Shown here: positions 17,929 through 26,481 of the stretch, one piece after another | How the letters are laid out: every line of letters starts with the position of its first letter | Numbering within the stretch: position 1 is the first letter of the stretch | Source of the DNA: Sinanaerobacter chloroacetimidivorans | GTDB lineage: Bacteria; Bacillota; Clostridia; Peptostreptococcales; Anaerovoracaceae | Length of the DNA: 64,000 nucleotides | Assembly (NCBI RefSeq): GCF_018128545.1 | Contig: NZ_JAGSND010000004.1 | Span: 142,861-206,860, forward strand | Reading direction: 5' to 3' | The notes under the pieces: model-generated | What the model was told of the DNA's origin: nothing | The model's database searches: none | The model's input: only the letters and a program-made list of their open reading frames with translations | Translations under genes and position numbers: made by a program

Positions 17929-18717
17929 ATGAAAATAATCGTATGCGTAAAACAAGTGCCAGATACCAATGAAGTTAGAATCGATCCAGAAAAAGGAACA
18001 CTGATTCGGGATGGAGTACCAAGTATTCTGAATCATGACGATGCAAATGCGTTGGAGGAAGTTCTCCGAATAAAGGATCAATATCCGGATACACATGTCA
18101 CAGTTTTGACTATGGGGCCACCACAAGCTAAGGAAATGCTTACAGACTGCCTGGCTATGGGTGCTGATGAAGCAATTTTATTAAGTGACAGAGCTCTGGG
18201 AGGATCAGATACCTGGGCTACCTCGAATGCTCTTGCAGCAGGAATTAAAAGAATAGGAGACTATGACCTGATTTTTGCCGGAAGACAGGCGATTGACGGA
18301 GACACTGCACAGGTTGGGCCTCAGATCGCGGAAAAGTTGGAATTACCGCAGGTTACTTATGTTAAGGAATTTCAGCTGAACGACAGAGAAGTCACGGTAA
18401 AGAGAGCCTTGGAAAACGGCTATGAACTAATCAAGCTGCAGCTTCCTTGCCTGCTGACGGCAATCAAAGAATTGAACAAACCAAGATATATGTCTGTGCC
18501 GGGAATCTATAAGGCCTGCACCCAGGAAATCACGGTGTGGAACGCAGAAGACATTAAGGTGGATTTGAGCACAGTCGGACTGAAGGCATCCCCTACCAAT
18601 GTATATCGTTCCTTTACCCCTGCGCCGAAGGGAAAAGGCATCACCGTAGAAGGCGAAACCGCTAAAGAGATGGTAAGCAACCTTGTTGGAAGCTTAAGAG
18701 AGAAGCATATCATATAA
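17929..18717 (+). CDS. etfB: Electron transfer flavoprotein beta subunit
   Basis: A 262-residue subunit that, with EtfA, carries electrons to or from the acyl-CoA dehydrogenase. Typical features are the start MKIIVCVKQVPDTNEV, the signature region around DYDLIFAGRQAIDGDTAQVGP (about 108-128; trimmed here) and VKRALENGYEL. Order acd-etfB-etfA is the usual clostridial arrangement. Whether this Etf is of the bifurcating class cannot be decided by eye. It begins 18 bases after the dehydrogenase stop, behind GCGGAGGAAGA. Confidence 0.94.
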   Translation: MKIIVCVKQVPDTNEVRIDPEKGTLIRDGVPSILNHDDANALEEVLRIKDQYPDTHVTVLTMGPPQAKEMLTDCLAMGADEAILLSDRALGGSDTWATSNALAAGIKRIGDYDLIFAGRQAIDGDTAQVGPQIAEKLELPQVTYVKEFQLNDREVTVKRALENGYELIKLQLPCLLTAIKELNKPRYMSVPGIYKACTQEITVWNAEDIKVDLSTVGLKASPTNVYRSFTPAPKGKGITVEGETAKEMVSNLVGSLREKHII

Positions 18718-18744
18718 CGGATGCGTTATAAGGAGGAAGAATCA

Positions 18745-19815
18745 ATGACAATGAATTCAGAATATAAAGACATATGGGTATTCACTGAGCAGCGAAACGG
18801 CAAACTGATGAATGTGGCTTTGGAACTGCTGGGAGAAGGCTACCGCCTTTCCAGGGAGATTGGGGACAGCAAGGTTTGTGCCGTTTTGGTCGGAAATAAA
18901 GTGGATACGCTTGTCAATGAACTCTATGCCTATGGTGCCGATAAGGTTTATCTGATTCAGGATGAACTGCTTCAGAATTACACTACCGATGGCTACACGA
19001 AAGTAATCACAGATGCGATTCGTGAGTATAAACCTGAAATTGTGCTTTTCGGCGCGACCCATATCGGCAGAGACCTGGCACCGCGTATTGCGGCAAGGCT
19101 GGATACCGGACTGACGGCAGACTGTACAAGACTGGATGTAAAAGTTTCCAATTATATCGATTATCTGGATAAGTACACAACTTCAAATACTGCAAATCTT
19201 GACCGCAATTCAGAAGATAAAAACCTGAAGCAGACCAGACCTGCTTTTGGCGGAAATCTGATGGCCACCATCATATGTCCAAATAACAGACCGCAGATGT
19301 CTACGGTTCGTCCCGGAGTTATGCAGAAGAGAGAAAAGAATACCTGTGCCACGGGAGAACTGGTTACGGTTGCGCATAAGCTGAGCAAGGACGACATCTA
19401 TATCACAGTAGTGGAACAGGTCAACGAAGTCAAGGAGCTGGTATCCCTGACAGATGCAAAGATTATCTGCTCCGGAGGCAGAGGTCTTGGAGACGCTTCC
19501 GGATTTGAGCTGATCAAAAAACTGGCGGATAAGGTCGGAGGCGTTGTGGGGGCATCCCGTGCTGCAGTTGACTCCGGATGGATCGACCAGTCGCATCAGG
19601 TGGGTCAGACTGGAACCACAGTAAAACCAAATATTTATTTTGCCTGTGGAATTTCCGGAGCAATCCAGCATCTTGCAGGAATGCAGACCTCAGATATCAT
19701 TATCGCCATCAACAAGGATCCGGAGGCCCCTATTTTTGAAGTCGCTGACTATGCCTTGATTGGAGATTTACATAAGATCATACCGGAGATCATTGCACAG
19801 TGGGATGAGAACTAG
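18745..19815 (+). CDS. etfA: Electron transfer flavoprotein alpha subunit
   Basis: A 356-residue subunit with an N-terminal alpha/beta domain (about 8-190) and a C-terminal FAD-binding domain. The FAD motif is recognisable in [20 protein letters not shown] and in [29 protein letters not shown] and [15 protein letters not shown]. The start is the ATG at 18745, 8 bases after AAGGAGG; the in-frame ATG at 18721 precedes that site. Forms the Etf heterodimer with EtfB. Confidence 0.95.
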   Translation: MTMNSEYKDIWVFTEQRNGKLMNVALELLGEGYRLSREIGDSKVCAVLVGNKVDTLVNELYAYGADKVYLIQDELLQNYTTDGYTKVITDAIREYKPEIVLFGATHIGRDLAPRIAARLDTGLTADCTRLDVKVSNYIDYLDKYTTSNTANLDRNSEDKNLKQTRPAFGGNLMATIICPNNRPQMSTVRPGVMQKREKNTCATGELVTVAHKLSKDDIYITVVEQVNEVKELVSLTDAKIICSGGRGLGDASGFELIKKLADKVGGVVGASRAAVDSGWIDQSHQVGQTGTTVKPNIYFACGISGAIQHLAGMQTSDIIIAINKDPEAPIFEVADYALIGDLHKIIPEIIAQWDEN

Positions 19816-19824
19816 GAGGAAAAA

Positions 19825-21042
19825 ATGAATTTGAGAGATGTTGTAATTGTTGACGCAGCGAGAACCGGTTTTGGAAAATACGGCGGAACGCTGATTAAGA
19901 CAGAAGCAGATGAGCTGGCAGCTCCGCTGCTTCTGGAATTGGTAAAAAGAAATAATCTCGAAAAAGGAGATATCGACCTTTGCGTCATGGGTAATGTAGA
20001 CGGTCATTCTACGGCACCGAATCTGGGCAGACTTGCTTTGCTCAGAGCGGGATTCCCATTTGAAGTGCCCGGATTTACCGTTGAACACCAGTGCGGATCC
20101 GCGCTGCTTGCAATCAATACCGCATATATGCAGCTTGCTTTGGGAATGATTGACATCGCCCTTGCAGGCGGAGCGGAAAACCTGAGCAATGCGCCTTACT
20201 GGATCGAAAACGCCAGGCAGGGGTTCCGTCTTGATGAAAAAGGCTTGAAGATTCATTGCGAATTTATGGAAACCGCAAGACGTGTCTGCGGTCCTGCGTT
20301 ATATAAAGAAAACGTCAATATGGGAATCACAGCGGAAAACCTGGCTGAAAAATACAATATCAGCCGGCAAGAGCAGGATGAATTTGCTTACGAGAGCCAT
20401 ATGAAGTTCTCGGCAGCAATCGAAAGAGGGAGAATCAAAAAAGAAATTCTTCCCATCGAAGTTAAGACAAGAAAAGGCCCGACCATGTTTGATACAGATG
20501 AACATGTTAAGCCAGACACCACAATCGAAGAACTCGGCAAATTAAGACCTGCCTTCAAAGAAGGCGGTACGGTCACCGCAGGCAACTCCTCCGGTATGAA
20601 CGACGGTGCGGCTGTTGTTCTGATGATGACCAGAGAAAAGGCGAAGGAACTCGGCCTCAAGCCGATTGCTTCCATCGGAAAACACATCAGTGTGGGCGTC
20701 GATCCTGCGATTATGGGTATCGCACCGGCTTTCGCAATCAGAAAGATTCTGCAGATGGCCGGAACCAAGCTGGAGGACTATGGTATGTTCGAAGTAAACG
20801 AAGCATTCTGCGCTCAGACGCTTGCAGTATATAAAGAACTCGAACTGACTGCCAAACAGAGAGAGAAGTTCAACCCGAACGGCGGCGCGATTGCAGTCGG
20901 ACATCCGGTTGGAGCCTCCGGTGCTCGTCTCGTGCAGACTTTGATCTACGAAATGCAGGAGAAAGGCGTGCAGAGAGGTATTGCAACCCTTTGCTGCGGC
21001 GGCGGCACCGGTATTGCGACAGAATTGATTCTGGAAGATTAA
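19825..21042 (+). CDS. Thiolase (acetyl-CoA C-acyltransferase)
   Basis: A 405-residue thiolase that condenses two acyl-CoA units or cleaves a 3-oxoacyl-CoA with CoA. The nucleophilic Cys is C90 in EHQCGSA; the NEAFCAQ, GGAIAVGHPVGASGAR and CCGGGTG signatures supply the remaining catalytic His and Cys. In a catabolic operon the cleavage direction is likely, giving acetyl-CoA plus a shortened acyl-CoA, but the reverse use in butyrate formation cannot be excluded. It starts 9 bases after etfA behind TAGGAGG. Confidence 0.94.
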   Translation: MNLRDVVIVDAARTGFGKYGGTLIKTEADELAAPLLLELVKRNNLEKGDIDLCVMGNVDGHSTAPNLGRLALLRAGFPFEVPGFTVEHQCGSALLAINTAYMQLALGMIDIALAGGAENLSNAPYWIENARQGFRLDEKGLKIHCEFMETARRVCGPALYKENVNMGITAENLAEKYNISRQEQDEFAYESHMKFSAAIERGRIKKEILPIEVKTRKGPTMFDTDEHVKPDTTIEELGKLRPAFKEGGTVTAGNSSGMNDGAAVVLMMTREKAKELGLKPIASIGKHISVGVDPAIMGIAPAFAIRKILQMAGTKLEDYGMFEVNEAFCAQTLAVYKELELTAKQREKFNPNGGAIAVGHPVGASGARLVQTLIYEMQEKGVQRGIATLCCGGGTGIATELILED

Positions 21043-21073
21043 TTTTATCAATAGGGAAAGTTGGCCCTAACGG

Positions 21074-21122
21074 AAGTGGCACAGCCACTTATAGAAATAA
21101 CTGGGAGCAGTTGGCCTCCCAG
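21074..21122 (+). other. Tandem stem-loops between thiolase and hydroxyacyl-CoA dehydrogenase genes
   Basis: AAGTGGC-ACA-GCCACTT (21074-21090) and CTGGGAG-N8-CTCCCAG (21101-21122) are two perfect 7-bp hairpins just before the AGAAGGAGG ribosome site. There is no T-run. A role in mRNA processing or in tuning translation is inferred. Confidence 0.6.
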
Positions 21123-21135
21123 AAGGAGGAAAAGT

Positions 21136-22014
21136 ATGCAGTTTAATGAAGTCTTTGTGGCTGGCTCTGGATTCATGGGAGCCGGTATTGCACAAACCTG
21201 TGCAATGAGCGGACTGAAAGTAGTTCTTTATGATATAAATGAAGCCATCGTTATAAGCAGCAGAGAAAAGATAAACACGATGATCCAAAAACTGGTATCA
21301 AAAGGAAAGATGACTCCGGAAGAAGGAGCTGCTGCAATCGGCCGGATCTCAGTAACCACCGATATGTCCGATGCGAAGAACACGGACATCGCCATTGAAG
21401 CAGCACCGGAAAGACTGGATATCAAGAAGGATATTTTTGCAAAGCTGGATAGATTCTGTAAACCGGATGCCATCCTGGCTACCAATACCTCTTCTTTGCC
21501 CATTACAGCAATGGCAGGTGTAACGAGACGGCCGGACAAAGTAATCGGAACTCATTTTTTCAGCCCTGTACCACTCATGAAGCTTTGCGAGATCGTTGTC
21601 GGTTATACCACATCAGAAGAGACATATGAAAATACGGTAGCTTTTGCAAAACAAATAAAAAAGGAAACCATTAGAGCCTATGACAAGGGCGGATTTGTGG
21701 TGGATCGAATGCTGAATTTATTTCTTAATGAAGCGGCAAATCTATTAGAAGAAGGCGTTGGTACGGTAGAGGACATAGATAACGGGTGTAAATGGGGACT
21801 CAATCACCCCATGGGACCTTTGGAACTGATGGATCTCGTCGGCTGCGAGATTACCCTGGCCGTAATGGAGACCTTGTATGATGAATATAAAGATCCGAGG
21901 TATCGTCCGAGTACTCTGCTGAAGACTATGGTCAGAGCCGGACATTGCGGCAGAAAAACCGGTATCGGATTTTACGACTACAGAGAAGGGACGCAAAAGC
22001 CCATTAAGAGATAG
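21136..22014 (+). CDS. hbd: 3-hydroxyacyl-CoA (3-hydroxybutyryl-CoA) dehydrogenase
   Basis: A 292-residue NAD(P)-dependent enzyme oxidising 3-hydroxyacyl-CoA to 3-oxoacyl-CoA. The Rossmann motif GSGFMGAGIA lies near the N-terminus; THFFSPVPLMKL carries the catalytic His, and the C-terminal helical domain includes NRMLN-like DRMLNLFLNEA and NHPMGPLELMDL. The start is the ATG at 21136 behind AGAAGGAGG; the open frame extends to a TTG at 21061 through the stem-loops, which is not credible as coding. Acts between the enoyl-CoA hydratase and the thiolase. Confidence 0.94.
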   Translation: MQFNEVFVAGSGFMGAGIAQTCAMSGLKVVLYDINEAIVISSREKINTMIQKLVSKGKMTPEEGAAAIGRISVTTDMSDAKNTDIAIEAAPERLDIKKDIFAKLDRFCKPDAILATNTSSLPITAMAGVTRRPDKVIGTHFFSPVPLMKLCEIVVGYTTSEETYENTVAFAKQIKKETIRAYDKGGFVVDRMLNLFLNEAANLLEEGVGTVEDIDNGCKWGLNHPMGPLELMDLVGCEITLAVMETLYDEYKDPRYRPSTLLKTMVRAGHCGRKTGIGFYDYREGTQKPIKR

Positions 22015-22034
22015 TCTGCTTTTGGAGGTAAAAG

Positions 22035-22814
22035 ATGAATTATCAATATCTGATTATAGAAAAGAAAGAAGACATCGCCTGCATTACCATTAACAGAGAA
22101 GAGGTCCTGAACGCTTTGACGGGAGAAGTAATTTTGGAACTTGATTATGTATTCCATGAACTTCATCATGATGAGGATGTCCGATGCATCATCCTGACCG
22201 GCAAGGGCAGAGCTTTTGTGGCAGGTGCGGATATCTCCCTTCTGAACACCTTCCGAGGGCAGGAAGGCAGAAAATTGGCGCGTTTGGGTCAGGCTATGAT
22301 GAATTATATTGAAGGAATGGATAAACCGGTAATAGCAGCAATAAACGGCTTTGCTATCGGAGGAGGCTGCGAACTGGCTATGTGCTGTGACATCCGAATC
22401 GCTTCGGAAAAGGCTAAATTAGGGCAACCGGAAGTCAATTTGGGAATTACTCCAGGATATGGAGGATCCCAGAGGATGACAAGGCTGGTAGGAAAAGGAA
22501 TGGCGAAATACCTTTGTCTTACCGGTGAGCAGATAAGTGCCCAAGAAGCAAAAGAAATTGGTTTGGTTGAAAAGGTAGTTTCTCCGGAGGAGCTTATGGA
22601 CGAAGCCTTTAGAGTCGCCAAGAAAATAGCATCAAAAGCACCTATTGCAGCCGGCCTGGTCAAACTGGCCATCAATATGAGCGAAGATGTTCCCCTTGCT
22701 GCCGGAATTGCATATGAAGCTGAAATTTATAATACCGCATTTAAAACGGAAGACCGGTCGGAGGGATTATCCGCATTTTTGGAAAAGAGAAACCCTATAT
22801 TTTCCAACAAATAA
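22035..22814 (+). CDS. crt: Enoyl-CoA hydratase/crotonase
   Basis: A 259-residue crotonase-fold enzyme adding water to 2-enoyl-CoA. The oxyanion-hole segments VAGADISLL and NGFAIGGGCELAMCCD are intact, and the two catalytic Glu fall in GGGCELA and GQPEVNLGITPGYGG, as in true hydratases. Together with hbd and thiolase it completes a beta-oxidation spiral for the enoyl-CoA formed elsewhere in the operon. The ATG lies behind TTGGAGG. Confidence 0.94.
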   Translation: MNYQYLIIEKKEDIACITINREEVLNALTGEVILELDYVFHELHHDEDVRCIILTGKGRAFVAGADISLLNTFRGQEGRKLARLGQAMMNYIEGMDKPVIAAINGFAIGGGCELAMCCDIRIASEKAKLGQPEVNLGITPGYGGSQRMTRLVGKGMAKYLCLTGEQISAQEAKEIGLVEKVVSPEELMDEAFRVAKKIASKAPIAAGLVKLAINMSEDVPLAAGIAYEAEIYNTAFKTEDRSEGLSAFLEKRNPIFSNK

Positions 22815-22841
22815 GCACCCAAAGGGAAAGGAGGCAGCAAT

Positions 22842-24065
22842 ATGGAAAATAAAATGACATCAAAGCAAATGTTGGGAGAACTGCTGGACGATCACTATCG
22901 TACAGCGTTGGAAGCAAAAGCAGAAGGAAAACTTGTGGCCTGGGCTACTTCTATCTGTCCGCAGGAGCTTCTTGAGACTCTGGACATTGATGTGGTATAT
23001 CCGGAAAATCATGCGGCTGCAATTGGTGCAAGAAAGTGTGCTCCGGAGTTCATTGAAAAATCTGAAGGGAAGGGATATTCTGCAGATATTTGCTCTTATG
23101 CCAGAGTGAACATGGGTTATGCTGATATCCAGCACTCTGAAGCAGGAGACATTCCGATGCCTGACTTGATTTTCTGCTGCAGCAACATTTGCAATACGGT
23201 GATCAAGTGGTACGAAAATCTGGCAAGAACATTAAAAATTCCTCTCATCATGTTCGATATGCCGTTTAATCATACTTTTGCAGTACCGGACCACAGTATT
23301 GCTTATATGAAAGGCCAGATTGAACATGCAATTGACAGGCTTGAAGAAATTACCGGAAAGCAATTTGATTATGACAAATTCAGTCGTGTCATGGAAGTAT
23401 CCAATGAGACTTGCAACTGGTGGAAGAAAGCTACAGATCTGGCAAAAGCGCACCCATCACCGCTAAATGGATTTGATATGTTTAACTATATGGCGATCAT
23501 AGTATGCATGCGAGGGAAGAAAGAAGGCAAAGAGATATTTAAACTCTGGTATGAGGAACTGAAAGATAAAGTTGATCTTGGAATCGGACCATGGAAGGAT
23601 CAAGACGAAAAATACAGAATCATGTGGGATGGAATTGCATGCTGGCCGCATTTGTCTGTGACCTATAAAATTTTGAAAAAATACGGGATTAATATGGTTA
23701 CCTCTACCTATCCTGAATCATGGAATGTTGTTTATGAGGTCAATGATTTAAATGGAATGGCCAGAGCTTACAGTTCTAACTATGCAAATAGAAATCTGGA
23801 TTATGGAACGGGAAATGTTATCAAACTGGTGAGGGATTTCAACCTCGACGGGATTATTTACCATTCAAATAGAAGCTGCAAACTGATGGATTTCAGACAA
23901 TATGAGGTTCAAAGGAAAATAGAGGCAGCAACAGGGGTTCCCTCCGTCATTTTTGACGGAGACCAGACGGATCCAAGAATTTTCTCCGAGGCTCAGTATG
24001 AAACGAGAATTCAGGCATTGCTGGAAATGATGGAGCTGAATAAACAGGCAAGGAGGAATGGATGA
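22842..24065 (+). CDS. 2-hydroxyacyl-CoA dehydratase, first subunit (HgdA/HadB-like)
   Basis: A 407-residue subunit of the oxygen-sensitive iron-sulfur enzyme that removes water from an (R)-2-hydroxyacyl-CoA by a ketyl-radical mechanism. Family features are WATSICPQELLETLDIDVVYPENHAA-type opening (about residues 28-55; shortened here), conserved Cys in DICSYARVN and FCCSNICNT, and the C-terminal YHSNRSCK. Known relatives act on 2-hydroxyglutaryl-, lactyl-, phenyllactyl- or 2-hydroxyisocaproyl-CoA. The substrate cannot be told from sequence. It overlaps the next subunit by 4 bases, so the pair is translationally coupled. Confidence 0.9.
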   Translation: MENKMTSKQMLGELLDDHYRTALEAKAEGKLVAWATSICPQELLETLDIDVVYPENHAAAIGARKCAPEFIEKSEGKGYSADICSYARVNMGYADIQHSEAGDIPMPDLIFCCSNICNTVIKWYENLARTLKIPLIMFDMPFNHTFAVPDHSIAYMKGQIEHAIDRLEEITGKQFDYDKFSRVMEVSNETCNWWKKATDLAKAHPSPLNGFDMFNYMAIIVCMRGKKEGKEIFKLWYEELKDKVDLGIGPWKDQDEKYRIMWDGIACWPHLSVTYKILKKYGINMVTSTYPESWNVVYEVNDLNGMARAYSSNYANRNLDYGTGNVIKLVRDFNLDGIIYHSNRSCKLMDFRQYEVQRKIEAATGVPSVIFDGDQTDPRIFSEAQYETRIQALLEMMELNKQARRNG

Positions 24066-25195
24066 TGGAATCTATACACGATTTGATCAAAATACTTGAA
24101 AAAAAAGCATTAAGCCCTGAAAAGACTATCAAAGAATCAATAAATGAGACCGGAAAGGAAGTAATAGGATGTTTTCCGATCTATACTCCGGAAGAAATAA
24201 TATATGCTGCAGGTTACTTACCGGTGGGTATGTGGGGAGGAAGAACTCAAATCAAGCTTGCGGATAAATATCTACAGGGTTTTTGCTGTTCCATTATGAG
24301 GGCGAATATAGAACTTGGCCTGCAAGGTGTATATGATTTTCTAAAAGCGGTAGTTCTTCCGACTTTCTGTGATACCTTGAAATGTGTCTGTGAGAATTGG
24401 AAAGTAGCAGTACCTCAAGTACCGATCCTTCCCATCGTTTATCCGCAAAACAGACTGCTGCAATCAGGTTTTAAATACATGGTTACTGAATTTACAAGAA
24501 TTAAGGGAGAAATTGAAAAGATCTCAGGTGCTAAAGTATCAGAATCAGACATGGAAGAAGCCTTTAAAGTTTATGAAGAATACAGGGCAACTATGAGAAC
24601 TTTCGTACAGGTTGTGAAGGATTATCCTATTACCATTACTGCAAGGAAAAGACATCTTATAATTAAGGCCGGATATTTCATGGATAAAAAAAGATATACA
24701 GAAGTAATCCGGCAAATCATAGATGGTTTAAAAGGATTGCCTAAGGAGGAATGGAAAGGAATCCGGGTTATCACTACCGGGTTGATTGGAGAACCCGTTG
24801 AGCTGTTGGATATTTTTGATGAAAATTGTATTTCAATTGCAGCAGATGATTTTGCACAGGAATCGAGACAATTCAGAGTGACGGCAAGGAAAGAGGGAAC
24901 TCCTCTGGAAAAAATGGCATATCGTATCGTGGATCAAAGAGGATGTACATTCTTATATGAAGAGCAGAAATGCAAAGGCAGCATGCTGATTAACATGGTA
25001 AAGGAAAACGACGCTCAGGCAGTCATTGTTTGTATGATGAAATTCTGTGACCCAGAGGAGTTTGATTTCCCTATCATAAAAGAGGAAATCGAATCAGCGG
25101 AAATACCGTTGCTATACATAGAAATCGACCAGCAAATGGATTCTTTTGAACAAATTAGGACAAGAGTACAAAGTTTTGCAGAAATGCTCAGTTAA
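24062..25195 (+). CDS. 2-hydroxyacyl-CoA dehydratase, second subunit (HgdB/HadC-like)
   Basis: A 377-residue partner of the preceding subunit. It has the family opening GCFPIYTPEEIIYAAGYLPV, Cys-rich segments FCCSIMRAN and FCDTLKCVCEN (cluster ligands), and a C-terminal QRGCTFLYEEQKC region plus MMKFCDPEEFDFP. The start may be the ATG at 24062 or the one at 24065; AAGGAGG lies just upstream. With the first subunit it forms the alpha-beta dehydratase, which must be reduced by the downstream activase before turnover. Confidence 0.9.
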   Translation: MMESIHDLIKILEKKALSPEKTIKESINETGKEVIGCFPIYTPEEIIYAAGYLPVGMWGGRTQIKLADKYLQGFCCSIMRANIELGLQGVYDFLKAVVLPTFCDTLKCVCENWKVAVPQVPILPIVYPQNRLLQSGFKYMVTEFTRIKGEIEKISGAKVSESDMEEAFKVYEEYRATMRTFVQVVKDYPITITARKRHLIIKAGYFMDKKRYTEVIRQIIDGLKGLPKEEWKGIRVITTGLIGEPVELLDIFDENCISIAADDFAQESRQFRVTARKEGTPLEKMAYRIVDQRGCTFLYEEQKCKGSMLINMVKENDAQAVIVCMMKFCDPEEFDFPIIKEEIESAEIPLLYIEIDQQMDSFEQIRTRVQSFAEMLS

Positions 25196-25209
25196 GTGAG
25201 GGAGAAGAT

Positions 25210-25992
25210 ATGTATTTAGGAATTGATATTGGGTCATCATCGTCAAAGGCTGCATTAATTAATCATCGTAAGGAACTTGTCGCTACCAGTGTCGTGAATA
25301 TGGGCACCGGAACAAAGGGCCCTGAAATGGTATTGGAAAATGTCCTTAAAATAGCGAATATTTCCAAGGAAGATATTAAATATACCATTGCCACCGGTTA
25401 TGGTCGTATTACATTTCAGGATGCCAATCTTCAAATTACAGAAATCAGCTGCCATGCTAAGGGTGCGTCATTTCTCATGGAAGATGTAGCCACGGTTATA
25501 GATATTGGCGGACAAGATGCTAAAGTGATAAAAATTGGGGAAGACGGGAAAGTGAAAAACTTTGTGATGAATGAAAAATGTGCGGCAGGAACAGGAAGAT
25601 TCCTTGAGGTAATGGCCAGAGTTTTGAATTGTAAAATAGAAGAGTTGTCCGATCTTGCCGAGAAATCTACCAATGATATTCCAATCAGCAGTGTATGTAC
25701 TGTATTTGCTGAGAGCGAAGTGATCTCTCAATTGGCATCAGGAGCAGCTACAGAAGATGTTGCAAAAGGTGCTCACGTTGCTATTGTTAAAAGAATTAGA
25801 GGAATGTGCAACCGCATTGGATATGAACCCTTAATCGCAATGACTGGCGGAGTGGCTTTGAATTCTAATATAGTAAAGTTGATGGGCGAGGAACTGGGGC
25901 ATCTTGTTGTGGCGGCCCCTTATCCTCAAGCCGTAGGATCAATAGGTGCAGCTGTGTTTGCTTATGAAAAATCAAACAGGGAGGATGAATAA
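25210..25992 (+). CDS. 2-hydroxyacyl-CoA dehydratase activase (HgdC-like, ASKHA ATPase)
   Basis: A 260-residue ATP-driven reductase that injects the activating electron into the dehydratase. The phosphate loops appear as DIGSSSSKAAL (about 5-15) and DIGGQDAKVIKI. C124 (KCAAGTG) and C163 (SVCTVFAES) are the two ligands that, in the homodimer, bind one [4Fe-4S] cluster; their 39-residue spacing matches characterised activators. Also present is MTGGVALNSN near the C-terminus. It ends exactly where the next gene begins (shared base), so expression is coupled. Confirms that the two upstream genes encode a 2-hydroxyacyl-CoA dehydratase. Confidence 0.94.
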   Translation: MYLGIDIGSSSSKAALINHRKELVATSVVNMGTGTKGPEMVLENVLKIANISKEDIKYTIATGYGRITFQDANLQITEISCHAKGASFLMEDVATVIDIGGQDAKVIKIGEDGKVKNFVMNEKCAAGTGRFLEVMARVLNCKIEELSDLAEKSTNDIPISSVCTVFAESEVISQLASGAATEDVAKGAHVAIVKRIRGMCNRIGYEPLIAMTGGVALNSNIVKLMGEELGHLVVAAPYPQAVGSIGAAVFAYEKSNREDE

Positions 25993-26435
25993 TGATGAAA
26001 AAAACAGCATTAAGTCAGGCGGAAATAAAAAGTATTATACCGCACAGAGAGCCGATGCTCCTCATTGATGAAGTGGAAGAAATCATAGAGGGAAGCAGTA
26101 TAAAAGCAAAATTTTTTGTTGATCCGGTGAGAGAAATTTTTAAAGGGCACTTTCCGGGAGAGCCTGTACTGCCGGGTGTGTATACGGTAGAATGCATGGC
26201 TCAGGCTTCAGATATCCTTCTCCTCTCTATGGAGCGGTATGCAGGTAAAATACCGTATTTCATCGGCATTGACAAAGTCAAGTTTATGAAAAAGATAGAA
26301 CCTGGTGATACCATCGAAATTCACTCTAATATTTTGAATGAAAAAGCGGATAAAGCTATCGTAACGTGCTGCTCTAAAGTATTTAACAAGGGTGAACTCG
26401 CAGCTACAGGCGAAGTGACTCTCGCAATGAGATAA
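25992..26435 (+). CDS. FabZ-like hot-dog dehydratase/hydratase
   Basis: A 147-residue hot-dog protein with the FabZ active-site pair: His53 in KGHFPGEPVLPGV and Glu67 in VECMAQ. Classical FabZ dehydrates 3-hydroxyacyl-ACP, but no fatty-acid synthesis gene is nearby. Here it may dehydrate or hydrate a CoA thioester in the (R)-3-hydroxy series, complementing the (S)-specific crotonase, or it may be a thioesterase. This is inference from context. It is translationally coupled to the activase gene. Confidence 0.8.
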   Translation: MMKKTALSQAEIKSIIPHREPMLLIDEVEEIIEGSSIKAKFFVDPVREIFKGHFPGEPVLPGVYTVECMAQASDILLLSMERYAGKIPYFIGIDKVKFMKKIEPGDTIEIHSNILNEKADKAIVTCCSKVFNKGELAATGEVTLAMR

Positions 26436-26481
26436 ATCTATAGATATCGGTAAAAATATAATAAATGTTAGGAGATAGAAT

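Noticed and set aside
19210..19671. 153-codon open frame on minus strand
   Set aside because: Antisense to etfA; reflects codon bias of a real gene and has no motif.
20542..21051. 169-codon open frame on minus strand
   Set aside because: Antisense to the thiolase gene; no supporting signal.
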